Of a DNA stretch of 64,000 nt, positions 32,094 to 43,435 are shown piece by piece. Under the pieces are notes generated by a model. The model made no database searches, was not told the DNA's origin, and saw only the letters and a program-made list of their open reading frames with translations. Position 1 is the first letter of the stretch. The number at the start of each line of letters is the position of its first letter. The position numbers and the translations under genes were made by a program. The stretch is from Papilionanthe hookeriana x Papilionanthe teres (lineage: Eukaryota; Streptophyta; Magnoliopsida; Asparagales; Orchidaceae), in the NCBI GenBank assembly GCA_022702705.1, contig CM040425.1:3844001-3908000 (forward strand), given 5' to 3'.

Positions 32094-34483
32094 GAGAGGC
32101 TGGAGGGCCTCCCGGGGGTTTAATGGTTGGGATCGGCTGCTGCGGTGAGGTGAAGAACAGTACCGCAATGGCCATTTGGAGTGGGGCGGCTCGGCAAGGT
32201 GGAATTCCAAAATTTGGCTCCTCCCGAGGTTTCGGCCATGGTGTTTTCCGGCGATCCGGGCGGCTGGCCAGCGAGCATGGGTCACCCTCGAGTTCGGGTG
32301 GGTCGGGGGCTGGAGGTTTGTGCGAGCAATTGAGCTTTGCCATGTGTAAAGGGCTTGGATTAAAACGGCATGGGGGAGAGGCCATTTTGGCTTCGATTTG
32401 GTCCAAGCCATGATTTTGGGTTAGGTTCACCTCCCCATGGATGATTTGGGCTGAGGGAGGATCATTTGCATCGGCTAGAAAGGGGTGGTGAAGTCCCCAT
32501 CTAAAGTGATGTGGCTAATCATGGTTTAGTGTGTAACATTGAAGGGGTTAAAAAGCTTAATGAAGGTTTAAGAAAGGGGGCCCTCCTTTTGCTACTTTGG
32601 GTATGGTCACATGTTAAGCATCCCATGGCTTCGTATGGCTTGTACATGGCTTGTCTTTGGCTCACCTATGGCTTGGCAAGAGCTTAGTCAATTTCATAAA
32701 AAAGGATTTTGTGAATTTTGGCATTTTGATGGAAATTGTTATGAAGCTTGATTTGGAATTGTTTAATTGACAAATTAGGACTTTAGGAATGATTTTAAAT
32801 TGAATGTGTGATAAGGAAAAGTGTCATGTGGGCTTTAGATTGATTTGGGCTTTTGAATTTGGTGGAAATGGGCTTTTAGGAAGGTTTAATGAAGTGGGCC
32901 TTTATGTTTAGCAATGGGCTTTTAGATGAAGAATTTTCCAAAGGTCCATGCCAAATAAATGTTGAATTCAGTTTAAGGATGTGTCTTGAATGATTTGAAG
33001 CAAATTTGAGGTGGTTTGGAATTGAATTGGGTTCAATTTGAGTTCATTTGGTAAATGGGCCAATGTAGGTCAAATTGGGCTAATTTGGGCCAATGTTGGG
33101 CTAGGGTTGAAGTTGATGTAAAATTAATGTTGGGAAATGTTTATGGGAGTGTTTCAAAGAGGTTTTAACTTTGGTTGGGTTTTGGTTTTGGGGCTTGGGC
33201 TTATTTGGGTGAGGTTTGGGTTTAGGTCAAAATTGGGCATTTTGGTTTTGGGTTGAATTTGAGTGGGGTTTAGGTCCAAATTTTGGGCAAATTATGTTAG
33301 TGTTTTGTTTTTGGGGATGTTAGGGAAGGTTTAGAAAAGGTTTGGGGTCAATTGGAGTTGAATTGGTTTGGTTTGGGCTAAGTTTGGGTCATGGGTCCAA
33401 ATTGGGCTTTAAGGTCAAAAGTGAGATTGGATTCAAATGTTAATCAAATTGGACTTGAATTTAGTCTAGATTGAAATTGTGGATGTTAAATTGAAGTTTA
33501 TAATTGAATTGGACTAAAATTGGGGTCAATTTGGTAGATTTGGTTTGACATTGGGTTCACTTGGGTTAAGAATGGGCTAAATTTGGGGTTTTGGTAAAAG
33601 TGGGGTAAATTGACAAAATTGGCCCATATTGTAGTTGGACAAAATGAAATTGGGAATATTTTGGATTTTCTGGAATTTTCTGGGAATTTTCTGAATTTTT
33701 GGATTTTTTGGCTAAGAGGGGCATTTTGGGTATTTGGAGGGTATTGGGGGGTATTTTTGGAATTTTTGGTATTTTTGGCTATGGATGATCAATTTGATTG
33801 GTGAGGAAATTTTCAAGGTTAATTTTGGGGAATTTTGGGTGATTTGGAAATTTTGGAGGATTTGGGCAACTCTAAGGGCTTTTGGTAGGCTTGATAGGTG
33901 TAGGGTCTCCGGGGCCAAAAATTGAAATTTTGGAATAATGAAGATTGATCAAATATGAGTGGAATGGAATCACTTTGATTGAGCCATGAAGCCATGAAGC
34001 CATGTTATGCCTATATGAGCCATGGGAGGACTCATTTGAGGCATTCACTATGTTGTTCCTAACCCTCTTTACCAGGGGCTTAGGGGTTAAGGTCCATCCA
34101 TATGAATTACCTACATGAGTCAAGGAGTCAAGTTGGGTATGGGTGTGGTTTTAGGATTTGGATTGTGTGTGTGAGAGTATAGAGTATGAGTGTAGTGAGT
34201 GTGTAAGTCAACCCTCACCAGACCAAGCCACCCAGGGTGGTCCTAAGGCCAAAGAGTCATATAGGGAACTCATCATTTAAACCTTCACTTTTGATTTCAA
34301 CCCTCTAGGTGATTAGGGGTCTACAATCAAGCTTGTGAGGCTTGCAGGGAGGCAAGAAGTGGTTCAAATTTCTAAGGGATGGGTCCCAATTCTAGTCCTC
34401 TAAGATAATCAAAGGAAAAGCCTAAGGCTAGATCCTAAACACTAAAGAGGGAAGAGAAGACCTCATCAAAAATGAGGTCAACA

Positions 34484-34488
34484 ATGCC
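34484..34488. repeat. Target-site duplication ATGCC, right of element E
   Basis: Identical to 7218-7222. It directly follows the LTR terminus GTCAACA. Confidence 0.9.
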
Positions 34489-34760
34489 TGACAGCATCAT
34501 TCGACACTCCGTCATATCTAAATGTAGTACATAATTCTAAAAAACTAGCAAGATGTAAGTTAGGATCTTCATTCGGTTCCACCAAACTGATTATTTTGCA
34601 CCATTTGGATAGTAGCAGGTTTAAGCTCAAATGAATTAGTAGCTACAACAGGATTTTGAATAGTTAAATGAATTTCATCTGTTATAGGGTTAGCATTATC
34701 TCTTAAAGGTCTAGGTTGATGTTCATTTTCATTTCTTTGATTATCAAAATTGTTTGCCAT
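34489..34760 (-). pseudogene. gag: Athila-like element B: gag N-terminal segment
   Basis: Minus strand from ATG 34760 (MANNFDNQ; an in-frame ATG at 34769 is also possible). Family-typical RPLRDNANPITDEIH, FELKPATIQMVQNNQFGG, then after a one-base frameshift near 34570 NEDPNLHLASFLELC and TTFRYDGVSNDAVRH. The gene is cut at 34484 by element E and continues at 7222. The frameshift shows B was already decaying, or decayed after E landed. Confidence 0.85.
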
Positions 34761-34981
34761 TTTGTTCAAACTTTTAGATTATTTTTTATTGTTTTAGAAC
34801 TTTTCTAATGATACATTTTAACTCTGAATCGTAAGGTACTGATCCTTCAGATCCTAAACTACGCTTACAAATTACAATAAGCACACTTAGAAGAAAGCAC
34901 ACAGAAATATAAATTGTGAAAAAAAGGTTTTCAGTTACTACTCAATTTATTATTGCCTCCCTGGTAACAACACCAAAAATT
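34761..34981 (-). other. Leader and primer-binding site of element B
   Basis: The PBS is at 34975-34958 on the minus strand, TGGTGTTGTTACCAGGGA. It equals the canonical TGGCGCCGTTGCCGGGGA except for C-to-T and G-to-A changes, as expected from decay of methylated CpG. It is six bases from the LTR end. The rest of the leader is AT-rich and without other visible signals. Confidence 0.75.
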
Positions 34982-36636
34982 TGATGCATGGCTGCAAACT
35001 TGGAATAAATATTTGAAAAGTATTTTTTATTCAGTCACAAAGTATAATCAGTTTAATAAGACAGTGGCCAATCTATACGCATGTATACATATCATTCCAG
35101 TAATACAGAGTTCTAGCGTAGTCCTGGTTATCGATCCCACAAGGAGGAAGCAAACCTTAAAGCGTAGCACAGAAATCCAATATTCAAATTTGCAATGCAT
35201 TCAATGTAAATACTAAAGTTGTTAAAGTTAACAATTCTAGAGATTTTAAGATCACTAAAGTACTTTATATACTTCAAATTAAATTTAACTACTACTACAA
35301 TGCAAGGTTCAAATTTAGAGAAAGTGTCCTCCCCTTACAATGATGTTATGGTGAGTGAATGATAAACATTAGTAAGATTTGTGTATTATGCCAAATAGGA
35401 TCATACCTATTCTTTACCCTCTTTCGAGTGCTATAAAGAACATTGGCTAATTCTAGGTTTAGTTTCTAAATCTGTGGTTACGCTGGGAGGATATTGTCTC
35501 TCACTCCAGAGCTCTCACTTCCCTTCGCCTGAAGGCTAGCTCTTTCTTTAGTTTCCAAACACTAGGACCAAATTTGAGATTTTAGTATGTCACCCTAAAA
35601 TCTCCAATTCTACACCCAATAAACATATTTCTCTATTTATTTGCACTGAACCCCCATGAACTACATCACTCATTCATGGACATTGAATGTAAACTTCACT
35701 TTTGTCATAGAAAGCATAGTCCTTTTGGATCTTATGTTTCACAACATATTTTAACAATTCAATTGGCTAGATCAAAAAGTAAGTGAAGTACGAAGTGAAA
35801 AATCATCACAATTTCTTAACATTTATACGACACATCCAGTCTAAACCATCACTTCACAATATATCATTGCAAGGAGAAAGATGAAGAAATCTACTCAAAA
35901 TTCATGAGTAAGATATGACAAAACAAAGATTTTATATATAAAAGAAAAGTCATACAAACAATAATAAGAAAATACAACTTATCTCAATTTCTTTCTCAAG
36001 CAAATCCCTTGAAGCTCCTTTGAATCTCCTTCTCTCTTCACAACAACACACAATTCTCTCTTAGAATAGTAGGGAAGAAGCAATCTCTCACTTTCTCTCT
36101 CTTCCTACAACTTGTTTGAGAAAAATCCCTCACAAAACAACACTTTATACCAACCCCTAGACTCTAAAATCTTTATAAACACTCCTTTTCAACTCACACA
36201 CACTTAACTTCACTCTCACCACTTCTTCTCTAGACTCAGCTCTTGAATTATGGTACTAAAATCATGTTAAAATAGTCTAAGGATGATTTCCCCAAGAGAT
36301 GCTTCAATAATCCCTCCAAAAGTCGTTCAAATACATTGAATTTGGCCTCCACTGACATTGGGCGCCGTTGGTACCCTATCGCGCTTAATTAATCTGGGCT
36401 CTTTGGAAAAATGTGTCGTAGGCACCCATTTTGGCGCAGACGGCGCCAGAACTTTAAAGTTCTGGTTTTTTCCCTTTTTCACTCAAAATTCATTCTTTTT
36501 TGCTTCTTTTTTATCCAATTGCCTATAGTCATCATACCTACAACAAAACATGAAAAGTATCTTCCTTTAAAGTAAAATATCACCAAAACTGAGTACAAAA
36601 TATATATGAAAAATCAAACATATTTTTGGTGCATCA
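34982..36636 (-). mobile_element. 5' LTR of Athila-like element B (1655 bp)
   Basis: Minus strand from TGATGCACCAAAAATATG (36636) to ...GCATCA (34982). The ends are the inverted repeat TGATGC/GCATCA. It is followed by PBS and gag. It is related to LTRs A, C and the solo LTR in G in the first 150 bp and in later blocks. A GC-rich block unique to this copy, with GGGCGCCGTTGG and GACGGCGCCAG, is at about 36355-36450. The upstream flank (36637 on) is element C, so B inserted into C. Confidence 0.85.
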
Positions 36637-37831
36637 ATTACTCATGTTTACTAGAATGTAAAGAGGAAAGGAAAAAAACAAGTTCTGATTGTGAAAAGTT
36701 TGCCAGTGCAAGACCACAAGATAGGTAAACTGATCTACAATTAAAGAAATTGGTTGTAGAACGCAGTTTCCTACGTTTTGGCAATACTATTGAATATTTG
36801 ATTGCTAAGCGACAGTGGAATATCTTCTGTTAGTTCACTATCTTGACTATAATTTCAATTGTTTGTGAATTCTATGCTAATCTGCCAGATGAATCTAATG
36901 ATCTAGTGTATGTACCTGGGTGGTATGTTGATATAAGTTTTGTCTGAACCGACAAAATCTATAAGTTTCACAGTGTTCCTACCTACTTCTTCTCTTAATT
37001 CCATCTTACTGATGATGAATTGGATGAGATTATGGGATTTAAAACTGATGGAAATGAGGTCTGGAAGATTAAAAATGGGTGACAGCTAACTTTTCTTTCT
37101 CAAAACATAATGTTCATTCTTGTGCATGGAACTACTTCATATCAGGTAGATTACTACCTACCAACCATTTTAGTGAGGTAACCCGTGAGAGATCCACTTT
37201 AAATTATTGTATTCAGATGAAGAAACCTATTAATATTGGGTCCCTCATTTATACAAACATGCTTGTTTCCTTGAGAGGAGGAACTACAGGAGGTTTGGGT
37301 TACCTTGCTCTTATTACTACTTTGTGTGTGGAATCTAGAGTGAAATATGAGACTTGGGAAGAAATATTTCCATCACATAAACCCATTGGGAAGACAAACA
37401 TGGAGATATATCATAGATATTTTGAGACTAGACCTAGGACTGGAGCTAACATACCTTCTACTTGAGCTTCTACTCCTGCTCCTGCTTTTACTTTTAGACC
37501 AACTACTTCTGATACTTTTTCTCTGGCGTCTACTATGGAACAAGGGAAGATTCAATAAGGAGATAACTTTAACATACAAAATTAGGTTAAATGCATTGAA
37601 TCTCACTTGACTCTTAGTGATGATATTATTTTGAGGAAGGTTGAGTATGATTTTGCTTATAATGAAGCTATTTTGAGATGCATAAGTGCAGATCATTTTC
37701 TGGAATTTCCTAATCGACTCATTTTTACATCGTATCGGCCTCCTGAGACAGATGAGCATATAGACTTGGGAGTTGGTGATGATGATGCTAGTGTTGATGA
37801 TGCTAATGATGGTGATGATGTTGATGTGTAG
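36637..37831 (+). pseudogene. Athila-like element C: 3' env-like ORF remnant (plant-transposon domain)
   Basis: Plus-strand decayed ORF in the position between pol and the 3' LTR. Blocks seen are EFYANLPDESNDLVYVPGW, then after a frameshift near 37079 RLLPTNHFSEVTRERSTLNY, GGTTGGLGYLALITTLC and ETWEEIFP. The second part is the putative plant transposon protein domain common in Athila elements, in the place sometimes called env-like. A Ser/Pro/Thr-rich and then acidic tail (DDDASVDDANDGDDVDV) ends at stop 37829-37831. At least three frames are needed, and the 5' part is cut by LTR B at 36636. I see no clear membrane segment, so an envelope role is unsupported. Confidence 0.75.
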
Positions 37832-39065
37832 TGTATTGTTTTTTTCTTTCCTTCCTTTGATATGTTTGGATATTTGGACTTTGTTATGTTAGTAATTAGT
37901 TGTATTTGTGTTGGAGTGTGTTTGTATTATGTTGCTTTATTTATTGTTTCTGTTAAACTATTAGTTCTACTGTTTATCTTCAGCTCCAATTTAAATGGTA
38001 GAGTAGTATATGTTTTATGTTTTTATTGTTATGCATGTTAATTTTATATTTTTTATTACTCAGAACTTATCTTTATTACTTGTGCCTTGACTAATTTCCC
38101 TATTTTAGATTTTAAAATTTTTTCTCTTTCTTCATGATCTTTCATGTTTTAAATTAGTTTAAAAAATTTATGTTTGAGGGAAGGAGAAAATTCTTTTTAA
38201 ACTAAACTTTATTTATCCTCGGGGAATTTTATTTTTCAAAATTATTTTTAGAATAACCTGTGGTATGTAGAGTTAACTTTAGAAAACTATGTTTTTGATT
38301 TTATGAAAGTTATGGAAAACCTAAGTAAAAGTTTTTAATAATGAAAGTTAATTCTAGAATTAAGGTATTTAGTATGAAAGGTTTAGAGTTATGCTTTTTT
38401 ATTTAAAGTATAGAAAACTGTACTTTTGGAAATATTAAGGATCTTAGATTTATACTTGAAAAGAAAGAATTGAGACTTTATGAAAAATCTTCAAAGCTAA
38501 AGAAATGTGAGATGCTTTTAACTTTAAGAGGAGGATAGTGGAGTTCAAAATCATTAAAGGCTATCCAAATATAGTAATCCTCACATGACATAAAAAAAGA
38601 AAAAAAAGAAATGATTGAAAATGATCCTAAAAGAAAAAGAAAGGAAAAAAGAGAGAATATGTGAGGAGAAGCTTGAGGAGATGCCTAATAAAAAATTGGC
38701 TCTACATGAATTATCTTAAGGAAAGAAACTTAATTACATTTCCAACTTAAATTAGAAGTATTAGCACCTTGACTAGTAAAGTTCTCATGAAATTCTTTTC
38801 TTGTAATTCTTCTAAGTATCTTAAGTATGTCAAATTGCAGTTATATTTGAAATAAATAGAAATCAGAACTTTTAAACTTGACTGATAAATATTCTTGTAT
38901 TTTAGCTTTTAACTTGAGTTGTTAAAAATTTCTCTGAAAGTTTTACTATAGCATTTATAAAGAAAAAATTATATAAAACTTAAAGTTAAATTTGCTACCA
39001 CAAGTTATAAAATTTTATATAGAAAGCATTACTTAAGGACAAGTAATATTTATGTTTGGGGGAAT
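37832..39065 (+). other. 3' non-coding region and polypurine tract of element C
   Basis: AT-rich spacer between the env-like ORF and the LTR, with a purine-rich stretch at about 38590-38680. It ends in GTTTGGGGGAA (39054-39064), the plus-strand primer (polypurine tract GGGGGAA at 39058-39064) directly before the LTR start. This fixes the LTR boundary and the plus orientation. No further gene is seen. Confidence 0.8.
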
Positions 39066-40430
39066 TGTTCCACCAAAAAATAACATATTTTAAGTGCATA
39101 TTTATCAGTTTTTATATATATTTTTTATGATATTACACTTTAAATGAAGATATTTTGTATGTTTTTGGCTTCATGTACTTGTAATGGACATTTAGAAAAA
39201 AATGTGGGAAAATGGAGAAAAATTGGGCAAATATTGGTGGTGGTGTTATAGTGCTACCCCTGGCCCTAATAGCGTTAATCTCCAGCCAGAATGGCGCTAT
39301 AGCACCACAGGCTGGAGCTATAGTGCCAGAAACAAAATTTCTTGAAGTTCAATTGAATTTGGCCAAATTTTAAAGGCCTATTTGAAGCAACGATTGGTTA
39401 TTTTATGTTTTCTATTAAATGAGAAGGAAATGGTTATATTTAGAGACCTTTTGGAGCCTCAAAACTTCAATTGGGTGGGAATATTAAATTAGGGTTTTCT
39501 TATTTTGTGTTTAAGTTTAAGTGTGGAAGTGTTTTGGTTTGTAAAAGTTTAGATATTGCTTAAAGGAATCTCCAAAATTTTACTTGGGGAGAAGACATAT
39601 GGTACTTTATATTTGTGTTTAAGTTTTTGTTTTAAGACTCAGATTACAATGCATATGTTTTATTTTTTTTTATCTCCATGAATTCTGAGTAGTTCCTCTT
39701 CTTTCTCCTTACATATGGGAATTAATCTTCTAGGATGAGAATGATTGAAAGACTTTTTTTTACTCTTAAAATTGTGATGGTATTTTCACCGAATCTTCAT
39801 TTCTTTTATAAACTGGACACTTGTGATTTTAAAATTCATTGAGAAATATAATGACCTGGGAGGGTTGTGATTTCACCCAACTTGTGGATTCCACATTTCA
39901 ACCTTGGCAGGGCCATTGCGATCACTAAAGAGGAGTGCAAATAAATAGGGAGATAAGTTTTAATTGGCATTGAATTGGTTAGTTCTAAGGCCAATGCATC
40001 AATTTTGTCTTAAATAATTTGAATCCTACATATGTTAAAATCTCTTTGCAAGGAGAAAGGTTTTCCATAAATTCTAAACTTGCTATTATATTTTATTAAG
40101 CTCTTACATTTAGTTATTGTTCTCTTTTAGTAGTAATTTTTAGTTAGCATATCATTATAAACCTTTTATTTGTTTAAATTCCATATTAAATTGAAATTCT
40201 GTATGTTGATTTTAAGAGTTATCGTTTTCCCATGGGATCAATACTGGGGTTTTTAAAAAAAATCATATATTACTTGAAAAGATACGTATACTTGCGTAGC
40301 ACCCATAGTGTGAAAATCTATTATAGATAAATCTTTACATTTTGTCACACTAGCTGCTAGACATAATTTGAGACATACTTTCTAAAAAACTTTTGGAGTT
40401 TAAAAATACATGTAATTATGGGTCGGATCA
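39066..40430 (+). mobile_element. 3' LTR of Athila-like element C (1365 bp)
   Basis: Runs TGTTCCACCAAAAAAT ... GGGTCGGATCA. It is related to LTR A, B and the solo LTR in G, with shared ATATTACACTTTAAA near the start and GATACGTATACTTG near the end. A copy-specific repeat block with several CTATAGTGCC/GGCGCTATAGCACC motifs is at about 39238-39330. It is followed at 40431 by repeats of element D, so C lies inside D. Confidence 0.85.
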
Positions 40431-40771
40431 GGTAGAATTCCACACCGAAAGGCAAGTTGACTCCTGAAGGAAAGCCCACTATGGCCTGAGGATCGATGCA
40501 TAAAGCATAAAAAGTAGTGGGCAGGATCCCGCAACGAAAGGCATGTCAGCTCCCAAAGAAAAAGTCATGTCCCGAGGGACAATGCATAAAGCGTAAGAGA
40601 TAGTGGGAAAAATTGTACTTAGAAAGGCAAGTCGGCTTCTAAAGAAAATCCTGCCGTTACTAAAGGGTCGATGCAAAAAGCGTAAAAGGTAGTGGGAAAG
40701 TTACCACACTAAAAGGCAAGTTGGCTTTCGAAGGAATGCCAGCTGTGACCTGAATTTTAACGCATAATGTC
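40431..40771 (+). repeat. 88-bp tandem repeats, 3' UTR of Ogre-like element D
   Basis: About 3.7 degenerate copies of an 86-89 bp unit. The shared block GAAAGGCAAGT begins near 40447, 40536, 40622 and 40711, and GATGCATAAAGC-GTAAAAGGTAGTGGG recurs. It lies directly before the TGTTGAAC start of an LTR, the same position as the minisatellite of element E, but with an unrelated unit. It is the only internal part of D in the window. Confidence 0.8.
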
Positions 40772-42623
40772 TGTTGAACTTATTTTTGGTGAGGTATTTT
40801 TCTTTCCTCTTAGTGCTTAGGATCTAGCCATAGGACTTCTCCTTGACTATCTTAGAAAACTAGAGATGGAACCCACCATTTAGAAATTCAAACCAAATCT
40901 TAACTCTCTTTGGAATCCTACATAGATGATCATCAACCTCCAAGTCACTTGGAAGGTTGGGACCAATGTGTGGGAAGACAAAGATGAATTCCTATAGGAT
41001 GCTCAAGCCTTAGGACAGCCCTGGGTAGCATGGTCTTGGTGAGGTCTGGCTGGCACACACTACACTCCCACACCCATCCTAAACCCTAAGCCATCCCTAC
41101 CCAATCTTGACTCCTGGTTCATTGGAGCACTCATATGGATAAATCCAAACCCCTAGCTCCTTGGCCAAGAGAGTTAGGAACAATACATATGAGATGTTCA
41201 AAATGGACACTTCTTAGTCCATGGCTCACTCTAAGCTTTTTCACCCTCTCAACCATAATCAAATTTCATTTTTGCTAAAATTCCTGGTTTTGACATTGGG
41301 TCCTTAAACTTACCTAAAATTACCTAACTTGCCCCTATAACTACCAAACTCTCCAAAAATTTCCCAAAAATTACCCAAAAATCCCAAAAATCCCAAAAAT
41401 CCTAAAAATCAGTTTAAAACAATTCCCACCTCTTAAATCCACCAAAATACCCCAATACCCTCCAAATAACCTCCAAATACCCTAAAACCCCCTTTTGGCC
41501 CAAAATTCCAAAGATTCCAAAAATTCCCAAAAAATTCCAAAAAATCTCAAATATTCCCAAATTCATTTTGTTCAACTACACTATAAGCCACTTTTGCCAA
41601 AATAACCCAATCTTATCAAAATTTCCAATTTGACCCATTTTTAACCCAAATGGACCCAATGTCAACCCAAATCAACCCATTTGACCTTAATTTTGCCCAA
41701 TTTCAATTCTAAACTTCAATTCAACATCCCCAATACCAATCTAAACCAAATACAAGTCCAAATTGATTCACATTTGAGTTCAACGTCACTTGAAATCCAA
41801 ATCCCCAAATTTGCCTATTTAATCCAAAATCCCACAATTAACCTAATGTCAACCTCCCCCCCCAAATTTCAATCCTAAACCTTCCATGGGACTCCCATGA
41901 AACCCGTACAACATCCCCCTAACCATTTAAAACTTTCAATTGGGTCTAAACCTCACTTTAACCCAACTTGGACCCAAGTTGACCCAACCTTACCCAAATT
42001 AACCAAAATTCCAAAATCCACCTAATTGACCTATCAATTGAACTTAAAACCATTCCATGTCTTCATGAAAGTTCTTCATGGCAATCATTTCTACAATGTT
42101 ACTCAAGACACTTGAACCCAAGTCAAACCCAAACCCAAGTTAGCCTAACCTAAACTCAAATGAGCCAAATTGTACTTAAGGCCTAACCTAATCAAATTGA
42201 ACCAAATGTGGCAAAACCAACCTTTCCATAGCCACCATTAGAAACCTAGGAACCACCCTAGATCCACCTAGCGCAAGCTCAGTGAGACATGGAACAAGGG
42301 TCCCCCATTTCAGGGGATTTCTTCCCTTAATTGGTTAAGTATCCTTTTGCCTTACCCCAAATCCCCCCATAACTGATTAATCACCATTAAACTCTGCTAC
42401 CTGACTCACATCACTCACCTGACCTGAGCCCGCCTCCCCTGTCCTTGCCGGCCGGCCTAGTCACCGAAGGGGGTCAAAACCGAGAGCCACCAACTACCTA
42501 AGCTCACCCAAACTTACCCAATTGGCCACCTCAGCCAAATTAAACCTTGGAGCCTCTCTGCCCTCCACCGAAGTAGAAGAATCCACCCCTCAATTGAACC
42601 CAAGCTGAGCTATATGGCCCTGG

Positions 42624-42632
42624 CTATATAAG
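42624..42632 (+). promoter_or_regulatory. TATA box of LTR D
   Basis: CTATATAAG, about 1.85 kb from the LTR start, followed by a C-rich leader. It is the best TATA match of all the Ogre-like LTRs in the window. G lacks it at the same place (47565-47596). Confidence 0.65.
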
Positions 42633-43199
42633 CACCTCTTCTCGGCCATGAAAAGGGTGTTGAAAATTTTCTCATCAAAACCCCTCCCAATTGCTCAGAG
42701 CTCCTCCTAGTAAAGAGAAGCTCTGCTCCACTGTTCTCTTGCCCTGAACCCCACAGGCTGAGCCCAATTTCTCAGTCGAAAATCAGGCCAGAAACAGGAC
42801 AACCTCGGAAACTTCACAGAAATCAAATTAACTCTTCCCACACCTTCACCAGAGGTAGAGAAGAAGTTCCCCATTGAAAGCCCCCTCACTAGGCCAGCCA
42901 TTTGCTCTAGAGGTGAAAACACCAAATCAGGTTTCAGCTCTTTCAAACCTAGGCATTTCACCAAAGCAAGGGACTCAATCCATAGCCTCTTGGGACTCTA
43001 ACGAATGTTCCTAGCACCTCTGATCAAAGCTTCACTTCTCAGAGCAAAGGTATTAAACTCTCCTTCTTCCCGAGCTTCCATGGATTCTCTATTTTGTTCT
43101 GCTTGAATTCAATGCATGTTATCCATATGGATAGACTCCTCTAGACTAGACGAGCATGTACGAAGAAACCACACTTGATTTGGTTATATATCGAGTGAG

Positions 43200-43435
43200 A
43201 TATTAGGACTAGAAGGTGGACGGTGCTCAGGTTGAGTCAGTTGGGGACGATGACCAACAGTCGTTGGATCGAGCATGTAATTAATGGACAGCTAGGATCG
43301 AGCTGGACAGAGAGATGGAACAGAACCGCGGGCCACGTGGCTGCCAAGTCAGATGGCGGTGTCGAATCAAACCCCTCCGCGTGGAGCTTCGACCCGCCGT
43401 ATGTTGAGGTGGCGCCACATCGGGCATGTAGGAAA
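43200..43435 (+). promoter_or_regulatory. CpG-rich island of LTR D leader
   Basis: Counterpart of 11403-11680. It contains TCGTTGGATCGAGC, GTCAGATGGCGG and the palindrome GTGGCGCCAC (43409-43418), followed by GTAGGAAAATAGG as in E. Confidence 0.55.

Larger units (their letters stand above)
7223..34483 (-). mobile_element. Complete Tat/Ogre-like LTR retrotransposon E (27.3 kb)
   Basis: Full-length, minus-oriented Ty3/gypsy element. LTRs lie at 7223-14591 and 27015-34483 with TG...CA ends, flanked by a perfect ATGCC duplication. The internal part is 12.4 kb. Order on the minus strand: PBS 27009-26992, leader, ORF1, gag, protease, linker, RT-RNase H, aRNH, integrase, ORF3 with an ALKBH-type domain, then a 3' minisatellite. 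Very long LTRs, an extra ORF before gag, the TGGCGACTCC-type PBS and the second RNase H match the known Ogre group of the Tat lineage. An ALKBH domain is not part of the Ogre layout as I know it. All ORFs are broken, so this copy is not autonomous. Confidence 0.95.
27015..34483 (-). mobile_element. 5' LTR of element E (right copy, 7469 bp)
   Basis: Starts on the minus strand at 34483 (TGTTGACCTC) and ends at 27015 (GCCGACA), next to the PBS. It carries the same landmarks as the left copy: A-tract U3 block 33790-33655, TATA motif 32093-32084, GC island 31540-31294 with the same 14-bp palindrome, and TTTAA array 29410-29128. A 266-residue minus-strand ORF at 32411-31611 spans the leader. It is broken in the left LTR and absent in D and G, so it is not counted as a gene. 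Several CpGs of the left copy are CpA or TpG here (for example around 27690-27760). Confidence 0.93.

Noticed and set aside
31611..32411. 266-residue minus-strand ORF in the right LTR of E
   Set aside because: It lies in the GC-rich promoter and leader part of the LTR. The left LTR copy of the same sequence is broken into frames, and D and G have no matching ORF. No domain is recognisable. Most likely chance.
37373..37759. 128-residue minus-strand ORF with an Arg/Ser-rich stretch
   Set aside because: Shadow of the Ser/Thr-rich tail of the env-like ORF on the plus strand. The RS-like sequence comes from reverse-reading of repeated serine and leucine codons.
36637..37831. Functional envelope gene in element C
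   Set aside because: Only the plant-transposon domain is recognised. There is no visible signal peptide or membrane segment in the remaining pieces, and the frame is broken several times.
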